A stretch of DNA of 64,000 bases from Faecalicatena faecalis (GTDB lineage: Bacteria; Bacillota; Clostridia; Lachnospirales; Lachnospiraceae): positions 103,277 through 167,276 of the forward strand of contig NZ_JABACJ020000008.1 of the NCBI RefSeq assembly GCF_012524165.2, written 5' to 3'. The notes under the pieces were generated by a model. It searched no databases and was not told the origin of the DNA. It saw only the letters and a list, made by a program, of their open reading frames with translations. Positions 8,588 through 17,606 of the stretch are shown piece by piece. Made by a program: the position numbers and the translations under genes. Each line of letters opens with the position of its first letter. The first letter of the stretch is position 1.

Positions 8588-10798
8588 ATGAAGGAAAGAA
8601 AAATATGGAAAAGAGCAGCAGTATTCATGCTTTCATCAGGATTGATAGCGGGGATGTTCACTGGATGCGGCCGACGGTCTCAAGAAGAGAAGGCACTACA
8701 GGCAAAAGGCCGTTTTGTGGAATCGGAGATTGCCCTGCCGGAAGGTACGGGAAGACCATTAGGGATGGAATATGGGGAAGAAGGGTTGAGACTATATACC
8801 AGTTCGGCAGATGAGCAGTATTATCAAAGTTATATATATGAAAATGATATGTGGTCCGCTCCACGGGAAGAAAAATGGCTGACCGATGGAAAAGAGCGGT
8901 TAGGGATGAATTTGGTGGATATATATTTAGGAAGAGATGGGAAAAATTATGCCACGGCAGAAACAGGTCAGGGGATTCATCTTTTGACGGCCGAAGAAGA
9001 TGGCACGGCAAGAGATGTGACACCCTTTAAAGAGGCGGATCAGGAAACAGCAGACATCAGTGATGTGACAGTATTGAGGGATGGAACTATTGGCATTGGA
9101 GAGTACAGAAATGCAATGGTCGAATTTTATAAAGCTGGTGAACTTGTATTTTCAACAGAAGGAATCCAGGCCGGTTCGGAAGAACAGATTATGCTTGAAG
9201 CAAGTGACAAGACAATTGCGCTAGTCGGTCAGGATACAACAAGTATCGAATTTTATTCTGCAGCCGATTTTGCTAAAAAAAATACCATATCAACAGGGCA
9301 GAATCTGCAGGATTGTTTTCTTGTTCCGGGAGAGGGCGGAGTCTGGTATTTTGTGAATGCAAAAGGAATCCACAGGGTCACCGAAGACGGAAGTATCTCT
9401 GAGATGATCATGGACGGAATAAACGGAATGATGAACAATGAGGTGACATGGTTTCTGCGCAGATTCATAATGGGCAGTGAGGAAGAATTTTATGGGTTAT
9501 ATTCGAATGCAGATCAGGATTGGAAACTGATGAAGTATGCATTTGACAAAGAGGCAGCGGCATTCAGGGAGGAAACACTGCGTATTTTCAGTATGAAGGA
9601 AAGCAGCACGGTGACTTTGGCAGTCAATGAGTTCAAAAGACGCTATCCAGACGTACAGGTGGAGTATAACACAGCAGTAACTGGGGAAGAGACGCCGACA
9701 GCAGATCATATCCGTACCCTGAATGCGGAACTGCTGGGCGGAAGCGGAGCGGATGTACTGATTCTGGACGGTCTGCCCATGGAGTCTTACATGGAAAAAG
9801 GGGTCCTTGCAGATCTGTCCGGTCTTGCTAAAGGACTGGAACAGTCCGGGGTGCTCAGCAATGTGATAGAAGGTACAGCGCAAAAGGATGGGAAGATCTA
9901 TGCAATCCCTGCACGCGTGAATATCCCAGTCCTCTTTGGAACACAGAATGAGAAAAATGCATGTGAGAGCATCGATTCGCTGCATGCATACGCACAGGAA
10001 AATCCAGATAAAAGGCTGTTCGGAGTTACCTCTCATGATCTGACAGGTATGACACTTTTCCATATGTTTTATGAGGAAATGAAAACAGAAGAGGGCACAA
10101 TCAGCGAAGAAAAACTGAGCAGCCTCATATCTGCATGGATGCAGATCAGTAAAAACGGGGATTTCCAGAAATATGAGAAGGAATATTTCGAATCCGAGGA
10201 GTCCATATGGCCGCTTCTTGACAAGAGCTTTTGCACGTCACAGACAGTGCCGGAGGAGGATACATACGCAGATGTGATTGAAATGGAGGGGCTGATGGCA
10301 TCGCAGATGGTTTACACAGGGGCCAAAAAAGCGGGAAATCAACTGCAGGACCTGAAAGGATATTATGTGCCAAAGGTAATCGCAGGGGTGAATGCTTCCT
10401 CAAAACAGCCGAAGCTTTCGAACGCTTTTTTGGAATGTCTATTTACAGAAACTGTGCAGCAGACAGAAGCATGGGAAGGTTTTCCGGTATTGAACTCTGT
10501 GCTGGAGACCTATCCCGATTATGTAGAAAGTAAAGAGGGACAGAAGCATACCATGCAATACAGCGGAATCAACTATGTGACCGGGGAACGTTATGAAGAG
10601 ACCATGACCTATCCGACGCGGGAGGAGACAGAGGCCCTGATCGCGATGCTTAAGGGACTCAAGTCACCCTTCATCCAGGACAGGATTATTTCCGATACAG
10701 TGCAAAAGGAGCTGGAGAAGTGCTATACGAAGAAACAGTCTCCCGAAGAAACCGCGAAAGTAATCTGCCGGAAGATAGATACCTATCTGGCAGAATAA
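8588..10798 (+). CDS. Large extracellular solute-binding lipoprotein with an extra N-terminal domain
   Basis: A 736-residue lipoprotein. The signal peptide ends in a lipobox-like MFTGC (Cys about 27). Residues from about 330 look like a family-1 sugar ABC binding protein (EFKRRYPDVQVEY, GADVLILDG, YAIPARVNIP). Such proteins are normally 420-500 residues long; here about 300 extra residues precede that domain. The extra part is rich in short strand-like units (RDGTIGIGEYRNAMVEFY, EDGSISEM), suggesting a beta-propeller-like sensor or ligand domain, which is inference. The binding site is GAGAGGAG before ATG. It is the first gene of a five-gene operon facing a two-component system. Confidence 0.85.
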   Translation: MKERKIWKRAAVFMLSSGLIAGMFTGCGRRSQEEKALQAKGRFVESEIALPEGTGRPLGMEYGEEGLRLYTSSADEQYYQSYIYENDMWSAPREEKWLTDGKERLGMNLVDIYLGRDGKNYATAETGQGIHLLTAEEDGTARDVTPFKEADQETADISDVTVLRDGTIGIGEYRNAMVEFYKAGELVFSTEGIQAGSEEQIMLEASDKTIALVGQDTTSIEFYSAADFAKKNTISTGQNLQDCFLVPGEGGVWYFVNAKGIHRVTEDGSISEMIMDGINGMMNNEVTWFLRRFIMGSEEEFYGLYSNADQDWKLMKYAFDKEAAAFREETLRIFSMKESSTVTLAVNEFKRRYPDVQVEYNTAVTGEETPTADHIRTLNAELLGGSGADVLILDGLPMESYMEKGVLADLSGLAKGLEQSGVLSNVIEGTAQKDGKIYAIPARVNIPVLFGTQNEKNACESIDSLHAYAQENPDKRLFGVTSHDLTGMTLFHMFYEEMKTEEGTISEEKLSSLISAWMQISKNGDFQKYEKEYFESEESIWPLLDKSFCTSQTVPEEDTYADVIEMEGLMASQMVYTGAKKAGNQLQDLKGYYVPKVIAGVNASSKQPKLSNAFLECLFTETVQQTEAWEGFPVLNSVLETYPDYVESKEGQKHTMQYSGINYVTGERYEETMTYPTREETEALIAMLKGLKSPFIQDRIISDTVQKELEKCYTKKQSPEETAKVICRKIDTYLAE

Positions 10799-10816
10799 AA
10801 AGGGAGGCGTGAAAGC

Positions 10817-11665
10817 ATGAGAAAAAAGGAAGAAAAAATAGCATATTGTTTTCTGCTTCCAAGCCTTTTCGGAACGACGGTATTTATTTTTCTTCCATTC
10901 TTGGATGTGGTACGCCGCTCCTTTTTTCAGGCGGTGGGAGGTACTTTCGTAGGGCTTGGAAATTACCGGGAGGTGCTTCACAATGCTGCATTTCTACAGG
11001 CCCTGTCACATACGGTAAAATTTTTCGGAATCTGTCTTCCTATATTACTGACAGTATCCTTTGGGATGGCGGTGGGCATCTTACAGTTGCCAGGTCCAGG
11101 AAAATGGATAGAAAGTCTGTTCCTTTTACCTATGGCGCTTCCGGTTGCATCCATTGTCGTGTTCTGGAAGCTCTTATTCCATGACAACGGAGGGATAAAT
11201 CAACTTTTGTCCTGGTTCGGGCTTAAGGGAAGTGACTGGATGAATACAGGAGCAGCTTTTGGAGTGCTCGTGGGCACTTATATCTGGAAAAATCTTGGAT
11301 ATGACATGATACTCTGGCTTACCGGCCTGGCTGCAATATCCGGTGAGCAGTACGAAGCGGCAAAAGTCAGCGGGGCGAACCGCTTTCAGATCTTTGTATA
11401 TATCACCCTTCCTCAGATGAAAACGTGTGCTGTCATGACGGGGATACTGTCTTTTATCAATGCATTCCGGGTATTCAGGGAGGCATATCTGATTGCAGGG
11501 GAATATCCGCACAACAGTATTTATATGTTACAGCATTTGTTCTATAACTGGTTTACCAAGCTGGATATCCAGAAAATGAGCGCAGCAGCAGTCATGCTGG
11601 CGGCAGGAATCAGTATACTTTTTCTGCTGCTGGAGTGGTGGAATGAAAAGGAGGAAAGACAGTGA
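10817..11665 (+). CDS. Sugar-type ABC transporter permease (MalF/UgpA-like)
   Basis: A 282-residue inner-membrane permease with about six hydrophobic segments. It has the cytoplasmic EAA loop that contacts the ATPase (YEAAKVSGANRFQIFVYITLP). The start ATG follows GGGAGGCG. It ends in a GTGA overlap with the second permease, so the two are coupled and probably form a heterodimer. The matching ATPase is not in the operon, as is common for CUT1 sugar importers that share an MsmK-type ATPase. Confidence 0.9.
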   Translation: MRKKEEKIAYCFLLPSLFGTTVFIFLPFLDVVRRSFFQAVGGTFVGLGNYREVLHNAAFLQALSHTVKFFGICLPILLTVSFGMAVGILQLPGPGKWIESLFLLPMALPVASIVVFWKLLFHDNGGINQLLSWFGLKGSDWMNTGAAFGVLVGTYIWKNLGYDMILWLTGLAAISGEQYEAAKVSGANRFQIFVYITLPQMKTCAVMTGILSFINAFRVFREAYLIAGEYPHNSIYMLQHLFYNWFTKLDIQKMSAAAVMLAAGISILFLLLEWWNEKEERQ

Positions 11666-12492
11666 TAAAACGTCTGATGTGGGGAATCATCGGTGGATTT
11701 ATGATTTTTCCGTTGTTGTTCATGGTCGGGAATTCGTTCATGGGAACCTTGGAATTACAAGAAGCATACGGTGCGGTATTGGGAAATGCAGGTGGAGGCG
11801 TTTCTATGAGGCTCATCCCACGGTACCCGACACTTCGCCCCCTTGTGGAGCTTCTCATGGATTCACCAGGATTTTTCGTAATGTTCTGGAACTCCGTAAG
11901 ACAGGTGTTTGGGGTCCTGGCGGGACAGGCAGTGATTGGAATTCCAGCCGCCTGGGCATTTGCAAGGTATCGTTTCAGGGGACGCAGGGTATTGTTCATG
12001 ATCTATATGATTCTGATGATCATGCCGTTTCAGGTGACCATGGTTTCCAATTATCTGTTGCTTTCAAAGCTGTCGCTCATGGATACACATTTTGCACTGA
12101 TTCTTCCGGGAGTCTTCTCCACCTTCCCTGTATTTATTATGGAAAAATTTTTCCGGGCAATTCCAGAAACAATGATTGAAGCGGCGAAAGTAGATGGAGC
12201 CGGATCCTTGTGCATATTTTTGAAGATTGGACTGCCTCTTGGTGCACCGGGAATCATGGCGGCATTGTTCCTGAATTTTTTGGAGTATTGGAATGCAATT
12301 GAAGCTCCTATGACTTTTTTGAAAACAAAATCGAAATTTCCATTGTCCTTATATCTGCCGGATATTACCACAGATCAGATCAGCATAGCATTCGCAGCGT
12401 CTGTAGTGATGATGATTCCGGCAGTGCTTGGATTTTTATGGGGAAAAGAATATCTCAGAATGGGAATCGCGGCATCCGGGTTAAAGGAATAA
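11662..12492 (+). CDS. Sugar-type ABC transporter permease (MalG/UgpE-like)
   Basis: A 276-residue membrane permease, the second half of the CUT1 pair, beginning with GTG at 11662 that overlaps the previous stop. The EAA loop is visible as MIEAAKVDGAGSLCIFLKIGLPLG. A segment of about 50 residues between TM1 and TM2 is probably extracellular, as in MalG. No ATPase follows; the next gene is an efflux-adaptor-like protein, which is unusual for a sugar import operon. Confidence 0.9.
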   Translation: MIKRLMWGIIGGFMIFPLLFMVGNSFMGTLELQEAYGAVLGNAGGGVSMRLIPRYPTLRPLVELLMDSPGFFVMFWNSVRQVFGVLAGQAVIGIPAAWAFARYRFRGRRVLFMIYMILMIMPFQVTMVSNYLLLSKLSLMDTHFALILPGVFSTFPVFIMEKFFRAIPETMIEAAKVDGAGSLCIFLKIGLPLGAPGIMAALFLNFLEYWNAIEAPMTFLKTKSKFPLSLYLPDITTDQISIAFAASVVMMIPAVLGFLWGKEYLRMGIAASGLKE

Positions 12493-12513
12493 GAAAAGAG
12501 GAGGGAACAATTG

Positions 12514-13959
12514 GTGAAAGAAAAAATATTAAAAAGCATTCTCTCCTTCTTTGTAATCATGTTCTGTTGTACGTTGACCGCACGCGGGGCTGAATCTATG
12601 ACGGTCGCGAAGGTCACGACAGAAGGGACAAAGAGAGGGAAGCTTACACAGAGCTTTTCGGGAAGTGGGGAAATCGTGGCGGGAGATAGGACTTTCCAGT
12701 CCCTGCCGGAGGGACAGAAGGTGGCACGTATCTTAGTGAGTGCAGGAACTAAAATAAAAAAAGGACAGCCGGTTGTCCAGCTTGACCTGACCTATCTTGA
12801 GCAGCAGATGACGAGGAAGAACCGGGAAATTGAGAAAATGAAGCTCACACTCTTGCAGCAGGAACTTGAGGGGAAAGGAAGTGCGAGAGTATCGGCAACA
12901 GAGCAGGCGGAGATGACACTTGCGGAAGCGGAAGGTAATCTGGAGACTGCCGAACAAAATTATGCACAGATGGAAGCCGATTATCAGGCGGCCCTGGAGC
13001 AGAATGAGAATCAGGTGCAGGAAGAAAGGGCAGAGGGGGACAACGCGGTAAAAGAAGATGCAGCAAAGCAGCCAGTGGCAGGGGGTGCCGCAGAGGCTTT
13101 GACAGATTTAGAAGGAAACGTAAGCGGGCAGACAGCAGGAGGAGACACAACAGAGTATCTTACGCAGTTAAAGGAGAACTTGGATGGAGCTGCCGCGGAG
13201 GTGGACGCGGCAAAAAAGGCATACGAACAGGCGCAGCAGGCGTATGGGCTGGCCCAGCAGGAGGAAGCAGCACAACAGGAAAATGAGGCAGCAAATCGAA
13301 AGCGGGCCGAGTTATCGGGGGCCGCTGTACAATTAGACATGGAAGCGCTGCAAGAAGAGTTTGCCAGACTGGAACAGATTCAAAAGGCAAAGGGAATTGT
13401 AACAGCACAGTCAGAGGGCGTCTTAGAAGCAGTCGGTGCGCAAGAAGGAGCACTTACGACGGGGAGCGAGCAGATCATACTGGAGACTGAATCGACCGAA
13501 GCCTGCGGCATTCTGCCCCAGGAGCAGACAGCGGTGGCAGAGGCGGGCGATGAGTTACAAATACGGCTTCTGGGAGAGACACACAGCCTTCCGGTAAACA
13601 TTGAGCGGTTCGGGAAGGATCAGGACGGAAACAGCGTATGGTACGGGAAGGTAGAAGGCGGTTACCGGGCAGGTACAACATTTTCATACGAGTACAGTGA
13701 AAGTTCGAAACAGGACTACGACAATCTGATTCCGCTGAGTGCACTCCACGAAGAGCAAGGGATGACTTATGTGCTTACGGCGGAGGTGCGTGCAGGTATA
13801 CTAGGAGAGAATTATGTGGCAGTAAAGGTTCCAGTCACTGTCCTGGAAAAGGACGATGAGAATGCTGCCATTCAGACCAGTCTTTCGAAGGAGGCACAGA
13901 TTATCACACAGTCCGGCAAATATGTGAAAGAGGGTGACAGAGTACGATTGAACAATTAA
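12514..13959 (+). CDS. HlyD/MacA-like secreted adaptor protein with a long coiled coil
   Basis: About 481 residues with an N-terminal signal or anchor segment (ILSFFVIMFCCTL). A lipoyl-like half (GQKVARILVSAGTKIKKGQPVVQLD) is followed by a long Ala/Gln/Glu-rich coiled coil from about residue 85 to 290. The second lipoyl half is AQSEGVLEAVGAQEGALTTG, and a beta-barrel domain reaches the C-terminus. This is the layout of periplasmic adaptors such as MacA. GTG 12514 sits 8 bases after AGGAGGG; TTG 12511 is the alternative. It likely works with the MacB-like protein encoded next. Confidence 0.85.
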   Translation: MKEKILKSILSFFVIMFCCTLTARGAESMTVAKVTTEGTKRGKLTQSFSGSGEIVAGDRTFQSLPEGQKVARILVSAGTKIKKGQPVVQLDLTYLEQQMTRKNREIEKMKLTLLQQELEGKGSARVSATEQAEMTLAEAEGNLETAEQNYAQMEADYQAALEQNENQVQEERAEGDNAVKEDAAKQPVAGGAAEALTDLEGNVSGQTAGGDTTEYLTQLKENLDGAAAEVDAAKKAYEQAQQAYGLAQQEEAAQQENEAANRKRAELSGAAVQLDMEALQEEFARLEQIQKAKGIVTAQSEGVLEAVGAQEGALTTGSEQIILETESTEACGILPQEQTAVAEAGDELQIRLLGETHSLPVNIERFGKDQDGNSVWYGKVEGGYRAGTTFSYEYSESSKQDYDNLIPLSALHEEQGMTYVLTAEVRAGILGENYVAVKVPVTVLEKDDENAAIQTSLSKEAQIITQSGKYVKEGDRVRLNN

Positions 13960-14018
13960 AAAGGTATGCAGGAAAATTATCCGTCCTGATCTTTGCGGGT
14001 ATCCTTTGCGGAATCGGA

Positions 14019-15035
14019 GTGCGTAGCTTAGGAATTCTGAAACAATTTGACGGACAGGCAGGCTTTTACTATCAAAAGGACGTTGTTACAGGGAAACAGC
14101 TCAAGGATTTCTGGGAAAATGCTTCAGAGGATGCCAAAAGAGAGATAAAAGGACTGGTGTTCTTTAGAACAGAGAAGGATGTTGAAATCAAAAATGAAAG
14201 CCTCGGCCGAAGTGAAATAGGAGATCTGATTGAAACGGCCGGTAATATGTATCTGGTTGTATCGGGAAGACTTGTAAAGGGAAGCTTTGTGACGGATAGT
14301 GACTTGAGGGGATGTGTGCTCAGTAAAAAGTCGGCAGAGCTTCTGTTCGGAGATGATGATATCATAGGCGAAGAAGTCAGAGTCGGAAAGAAAACCTACA
14401 GAGTCAGGGGGATTGTGGATCTGAGCCAGAGTCTATGTATGGTGCAGGGAGAGGCAGAGAATGGTTACCCCTGTATCAGGGCAGATGCCCCAAGGCTGCC
14501 CCTTTCTGTTATGCAGCAGATGTTAGCAGGGCTGCTTCTGCCAGAGTGTGAGTGGATTTCAGAAGGAAATTTGTACTATGGGGTGGGAAGGTTCTTTTTG
14601 TGGCTTCCGGCGTGGCTTATTTTATCCGTCGGAATCATGGAATGCCGAAAACGGATGCGGCTGATACAAAACAAGGTGTTGAGAGCCGGAATGGAAATGG
14701 GAATTCCTGTCGCAGCGTTTTTGGGAGTCTGCGTGATTCTGCTTGTAAGCCTTCGGTTTTCAGATGATTATATTCCGACCGCCTGGTCTGATTTTGCATT
14801 CTGGACGGAGCTTTTTCGGAAGAAGAGGGAGCTTTCTATTACACTCATTGGAAACCCATTTCAGATTGCGGATTCCATCATGTTGGGAAGCCTGGCGGCA
14901 GTTATGGCAGCAGGTGTACTTTTGTTTTTGTGTCTGCTGGGCAGATGTATCCGCAGAGGAGAGGTGCCTCCAAACAGGAGTGAACAATACTTCCACAGCA
15001 ACGTTCAAGGCAACGTGCAATCAGATTGTTCTTGA
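14019..15035 (+). CDS. MacB/FtsX-like ABC transporter membrane protein (extracellular core domain plus TM segments)
   Basis: At least 338 residues from GTG 14019. An extracellular domain of about 180 residues resembles a MacB periplasmic core (GRLVKGSFVTDSDLRGCVLS, ELLFGDDDIIGEEVRV). Three hydrophobic helices follow (about 193-215, 232-250, 288-312). The same frame is open upstream to 13938 and encodes a hydrophobic helix (LSVLIFAGILCGIG), but with no ATG/GTG/TTG before it; ATT at 13947 sits 10 bases after GAGGGTG. The real protein probably includes that first TM helix. No cognate ATPase gene is adjacent. Confidence 0.75.
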   Translation: MRSLGILKQFDGQAGFYYQKDVVTGKQLKDFWENASEDAKREIKGLVFFRTEKDVEIKNESLGRSEIGDLIETAGNMYLVVSGRLVKGSFVTDSDLRGCVLSKKSAELLFGDDDIIGEEVRVGKKTYRVRGIVDLSQSLCMVQGEAENGYPCIRADAPRLPLSVMQQMLAGLLLPECEWISEGNLYYGVGRFFLWLPAWLILSVGIMECRKRMRLIQNKVLRAGMEMGIPVAAFLGVCVILLVSLRFSDDYIPTAWSDFAFWTELFRKKRELSITLIGNPFQIADSIMLGSLAAVMAAGVLLFLCLLGRCIRRGEVPPNRSEQYFHSNVQGNVQSDCS

Positions 15036-15060
15036 CATTTCCTATAAGTGAGGCTAAACT
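15032..15060 (+). promoter_or_regulatory. Promoter of the thiamine riboswitch transcript
   Basis: TTGACA (15032-15037), 17-bp spacer, TAAACT (15055-15060). The -35 overlaps the stop codon of the preceding gene. Confidence 0.8.
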
Positions 15061-15079
15061 AAGAAAAGGAATTAAATAG

Positions 15080-15172
15080 TAGCAGGGGTGCTGGCGCAAG
15101 CCGGCTGAGAGTAAGGCTGTTAGGCCTTTAACCCGTATACCTGATCTGGATAATGCCAGCGTAGGAAAGCAG
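15080..15172 (+). promoter_or_regulatory. TPP (THI-box) riboswitch
   Basis: The conserved blocks are all present: GGGGTGC at 15085-15091, GCTGAGA ending at 15110, and CCTGATCTGGATAATGCCAG with GCGTAGGAAAGC at 15140-15170. It lies between a promoter and an intrinsic terminator upstream of thiamine-transport genes. That gives the usual transcription-attenuation layout: TPP binding favours termination. Confidence 0.96.
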
Positions 15173-15249
15173 ATAATAAAGACTTGCCGAATCGGATGTA
15201 AAGAAGTAACCTTTAAGAGGACCTTCGGTAAGAATATGAAGAATGCGGA

Positions 15250-15278
15250 CCCCGCCAGACTTATCTGGCGGGGTTTTT
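15250..15278 (+). terminator. Intrinsic terminator governed by the TPP riboswitch
   Basis: CCCCGCCAGA (15250-15259), loop CTTA, TCTGGCGGGG (15264-15273), then TTTTT. Upstream, CTTGCCGAA (about 15183) can pair with TTCGGTAAG (about 15224) and may belong to the switching region. Confidence 0.92.
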
Positions 15279-15439
15279 ATTTCGGCGCGGGATTTCGGCC
15301 CGCCGGAATCTTTGTTTAATGAAAAACTTCATGTTATCTTTCAGGAAAATCAGGGCGAATTAATTCTCCGGGCAGATGATACATCTCCCACGAAAGAAAA
15401 AAGTTGAAAATGAAAAAGTAAAAACAGGAGGAAGTAAGA

Positions 15440-15736
15440 ATGAATGCAAGTGTAGCAATCCAGACACTGCCGGAGGCGGCAAATGATGAGGAACTGATCC
15501 GTATTGTAGATGAGGTGATCGCGTATATTAAGAGTACGGGGCGAAACTGCTATGTAGGACCATTTGAGACAGCAATTGAGGGAGATTATGATGAACTGAT
15601 GGATATCGTAAAAGAGTGCCAGCATATTGCGATTCGTGCAGGTGCACCATCAGTAGCGGCTTATATTAAGGTATCATACAAGCCGGAAGGAGACGTGCTT
15701 ACCATTGAAAAGAAAGTCACAAAACACCATCAATAA
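15440..15736 (+). CDS. Thiamine-binding protein (MTH1187/YkoF-type domain)
   Basis: A 98-residue cytoplasmic protein of the small thiamine-binding/MTH1187 type. Visible family features are ASVAIQTLPEA at the start, the YIKSTGRNCYVGPFETAIEGDYDELMDI core split across strands, and the C-terminal YIKVSYKPEGD strand. Such proteins bind thiamine or its hydroxymethylpyrimidine moiety next to ThiXYZ-type importers. It starts at ATG behind ACAGGAGGAAG, 160 bases after the riboswitch terminator. The following permease begins inside this gene. Confidence 0.85.
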   Translation: MNASVAIQTLPEAANDEELIRIVDEVIAYIKSTGRNCYVGPFETAIEGDYDELMDIVKECQHIAIRAGAPSVAAYIKVSYKPEGDVLTIEKKVTKHHQ

Positions 15737-16493
15737 GAAGAAACAGGACCGGGCAGCATTTTTCTGGCCGATGTTCGCGATCCTTGTAATCCTTGGAGCC
15801 TGGCAGACAGCGAGTGGAACGGGACTGATTTCAAAATTTATGCTGCCGTCCCCCATCGATGTGGTAAAATCATTTATCGATGATTTTCCGCTTTTGATGA
15901 GCAATGCGAAGGTGACTCTTATCGAGGCGTTCGTAGGACTGGCTATGGGTGTTCTGATCGGATTTTTGATGGCGGTGGTCATGGATCGGTTCGAGAAGGT
16001 ATATCAGGCATTTTATCCTCTGATCGTATTGACCCAAACGGTTCCTACCGTGGCAATCGCACCGCTTTTAGTGCTGTGGTTCGGGTATGAGATGACACCG
16101 AAGGTCATACTGATCGTGATCGTGACCTTTTTCCCAATTACGGTCAGCATGTTGGATGGCTTTCGCGCTGCAGACCGGGATATGATCAGTCTGATGCGTT
16201 CCATGGGGGCTTCCAAGATGCAGATTTTTTGGTTCGTGAAGTTTCCAGGCTCATTGAGCCAGTTCTTTGCAAGTCTTCGCATCTCTGCGTCCTATGCTGT
16301 AGTGGGCGCCGTGATTTCTGAATGGCTGGGAGGATTCAATGGACTGGGCGTTTATATGATCCGCGTGAAGAAGGCATTTTCTTTTGATAAGATGTTTGCA
16401 GTCATCTTTTTAATTTCTGCAATCAGCCTGCTTCTGATGAAAGCTGTGAATCTGCTTCAGAAGAAGTGCATGCCCTGGGAAGAACGGAAATAG
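15705..16493 (+). CDS. ABC transporter permease for thiamine precursor (ThiX-like)
   Basis: A 262-residue membrane permease of the SsuC/TauC/ThiX group. It has about six TM segments, the EAA-type loop (LMRSMGASKMQIFWFVKFPGS) and the N-terminal LPSPIDVVKSF motif common in this group. It starts at TTG 15705, 11 bases after AAGGAGA, overlapping the preceding gene by 32 bases. Downstream are the binding protein and ATPase. The TPP riboswitch upstream points to HMP or another thiamine precursor as the substrate. Confidence 0.9.
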   Translation: MKRKSQNTINKKKQDRAAFFWPMFAILVILGAWQTASGTGLISKFMLPSPIDVVKSFIDDFPLLMSNAKVTLIEAFVGLAMGVLIGFLMAVVMDRFEKVYQAFYPLIVLTQTVPTVAIAPLLVLWFGYEMTPKVILIVIVTFFPITVSMLDGFRAADRDMISLMRSMGASKMQIFWFVKFPGSLSQFFASLRISASYAVVGAVISEWLGGFNGLGVYMIRVKKAFSFDKMFAVIFLISAISLLLMKAVNLLQKKCMPWEERK

Positions 16494-16597
16494 GCGTGGT
16501 GAAAGTGAAGTCATTTTTGTAGGAAATGCGTCGAATGAGAGTGAAAATACAGAATGTACGTGATAGACAGAAGGAATAGCAGGAGGAGAAGCGGAAT

Positions 16598-17602
16598 ATG
16601 AAAAAGAGAATATTAGCGGTACTTTTAGCTGCTGCTACGGTTGTAAGCCTGGCAGGATGCGGCTCGGATACAGATAAAAAAGAAACGGACAAGAAGGATC
16701 TGACAAAGCTGACTTTCGTATTGGACTGGACGCCAAATACAAACCATACGGGGCTGTATGTTGCACAGGAGAAGGGATATTTTGAAGATGCAGGTCTGGA
16801 AGTGGAGATTGTACAGCCGCCGGAGGATGGTGCTGAGGTCCTGGTCGCTTCCGGGAAGGCACAGTTCGGAATTTCTTTCCAGGACAGCATGATGCCGGCC
16901 CTGATCGGAGACGATGCACTTCCGATTGAAGCAGTAGCCGCTGTACTACAGCATAATACATCAGGAATTATCTCCCGGAAGGGAGATGGCATGGACCGTC
17001 CAAAGGGAATGGAGGGCAAGAAATATGCCACATGGAATCTGGATTTAGAGAAGGCGACTTTGAAGAATGTAGTTGAGGCTGACGGCGGTGATTTCAGCAA
17101 AGTCGAGCTGATACCGAGTACGATTACAGACGAGGTCTCTGCATTAGAGAGCAAGTCAGTAGATGCGATATGGGTCTTCTACGGCTGGGGTGGAATCGCT
17201 ACAGAGGTTGCAGGACTTGAGACAGATTATTTCGCATTCAAGGACATCAACAGTGATTTTGATTTCTATACTCCGGTCATCATTGGGAACAGTGAATGGA
17301 TGAAGGAAAATGAAGATACAACAAAGGCCTTCCTTTCTGCGGTGAAAAAAGGGTACGAGTTCGCGATCGACGATCCAAAGGGGGCAGCAGATATTTTGTG
17401 CAAAGCAGCACCTGAACTGGATCAGAAGATGGTACAGGCAAGCCAGGAGTACATGAAAGACCAGTATAAGGCAGAGGTAGAACAATGGGGGTATATTGAT
17501 CCGGCCAGATGGAATGCCTTCTATAATTGGATCAACGAAAATGGTCTGTCAGAGACAGAAATCCCTGAAAATACAGGCTTTAATAACGATTATTTGGAGT
17601 GA
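16598..17602 (+). CDS. Thiamine precursor-binding lipoprotein (ThiY/NMT1-like)
   Basis: A 334-residue lipoprotein with a signal peptide and lipobox (SLAGCGS, Cys about 21). The mature protein begins with the NMT1/THI5-like signature KLTFVLDWTPNTNHTGLYVA, followed by EKGYFEDAGLEVEIVQPP. That combination is typical of ThiY proteins that bind formylamino-pyrimidine or HMP breakdown products of thiamine. The binding site AGGAGGAG is 9 bases before ATG. The ATPase gene follows after 4 bases. Confidence 0.92.
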   Translation: MKKRILAVLLAAATVVSLAGCGSDTDKKETDKKDLTKLTFVLDWTPNTNHTGLYVAQEKGYFEDAGLEVEIVQPPEDGAEVLVASGKAQFGISFQDSMMPALIGDDALPIEAVAAVLQHNTSGIISRKGDGMDRPKGMEGKKYATWNLDLEKATLKNVVEADGGDFSKVELIPSTITDEVSALESKSVDAIWVFYGWGGIATEVAGLETDYFAFKDINSDFDFYTPVIIGNSEWMKENEDTTKAFLSAVKKGYEFAIDDPKGAADILCKAAPELDQKMVQASQEYMKDQYKAEVEQWGYIDPARWNAFYNWINENGLSETEIPENTGFNNDYLE

Positions 17603-17606
17603 TGAA

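Noticed and set aside
12845..13453. Long open frames on the minus strand opposite the HlyD-like adaptor
   Set aside because: They are Pro/Ser/Cys-rich mirror images of Ala/Gln/Glu coiled-coil codons, without ribosome binding sites.
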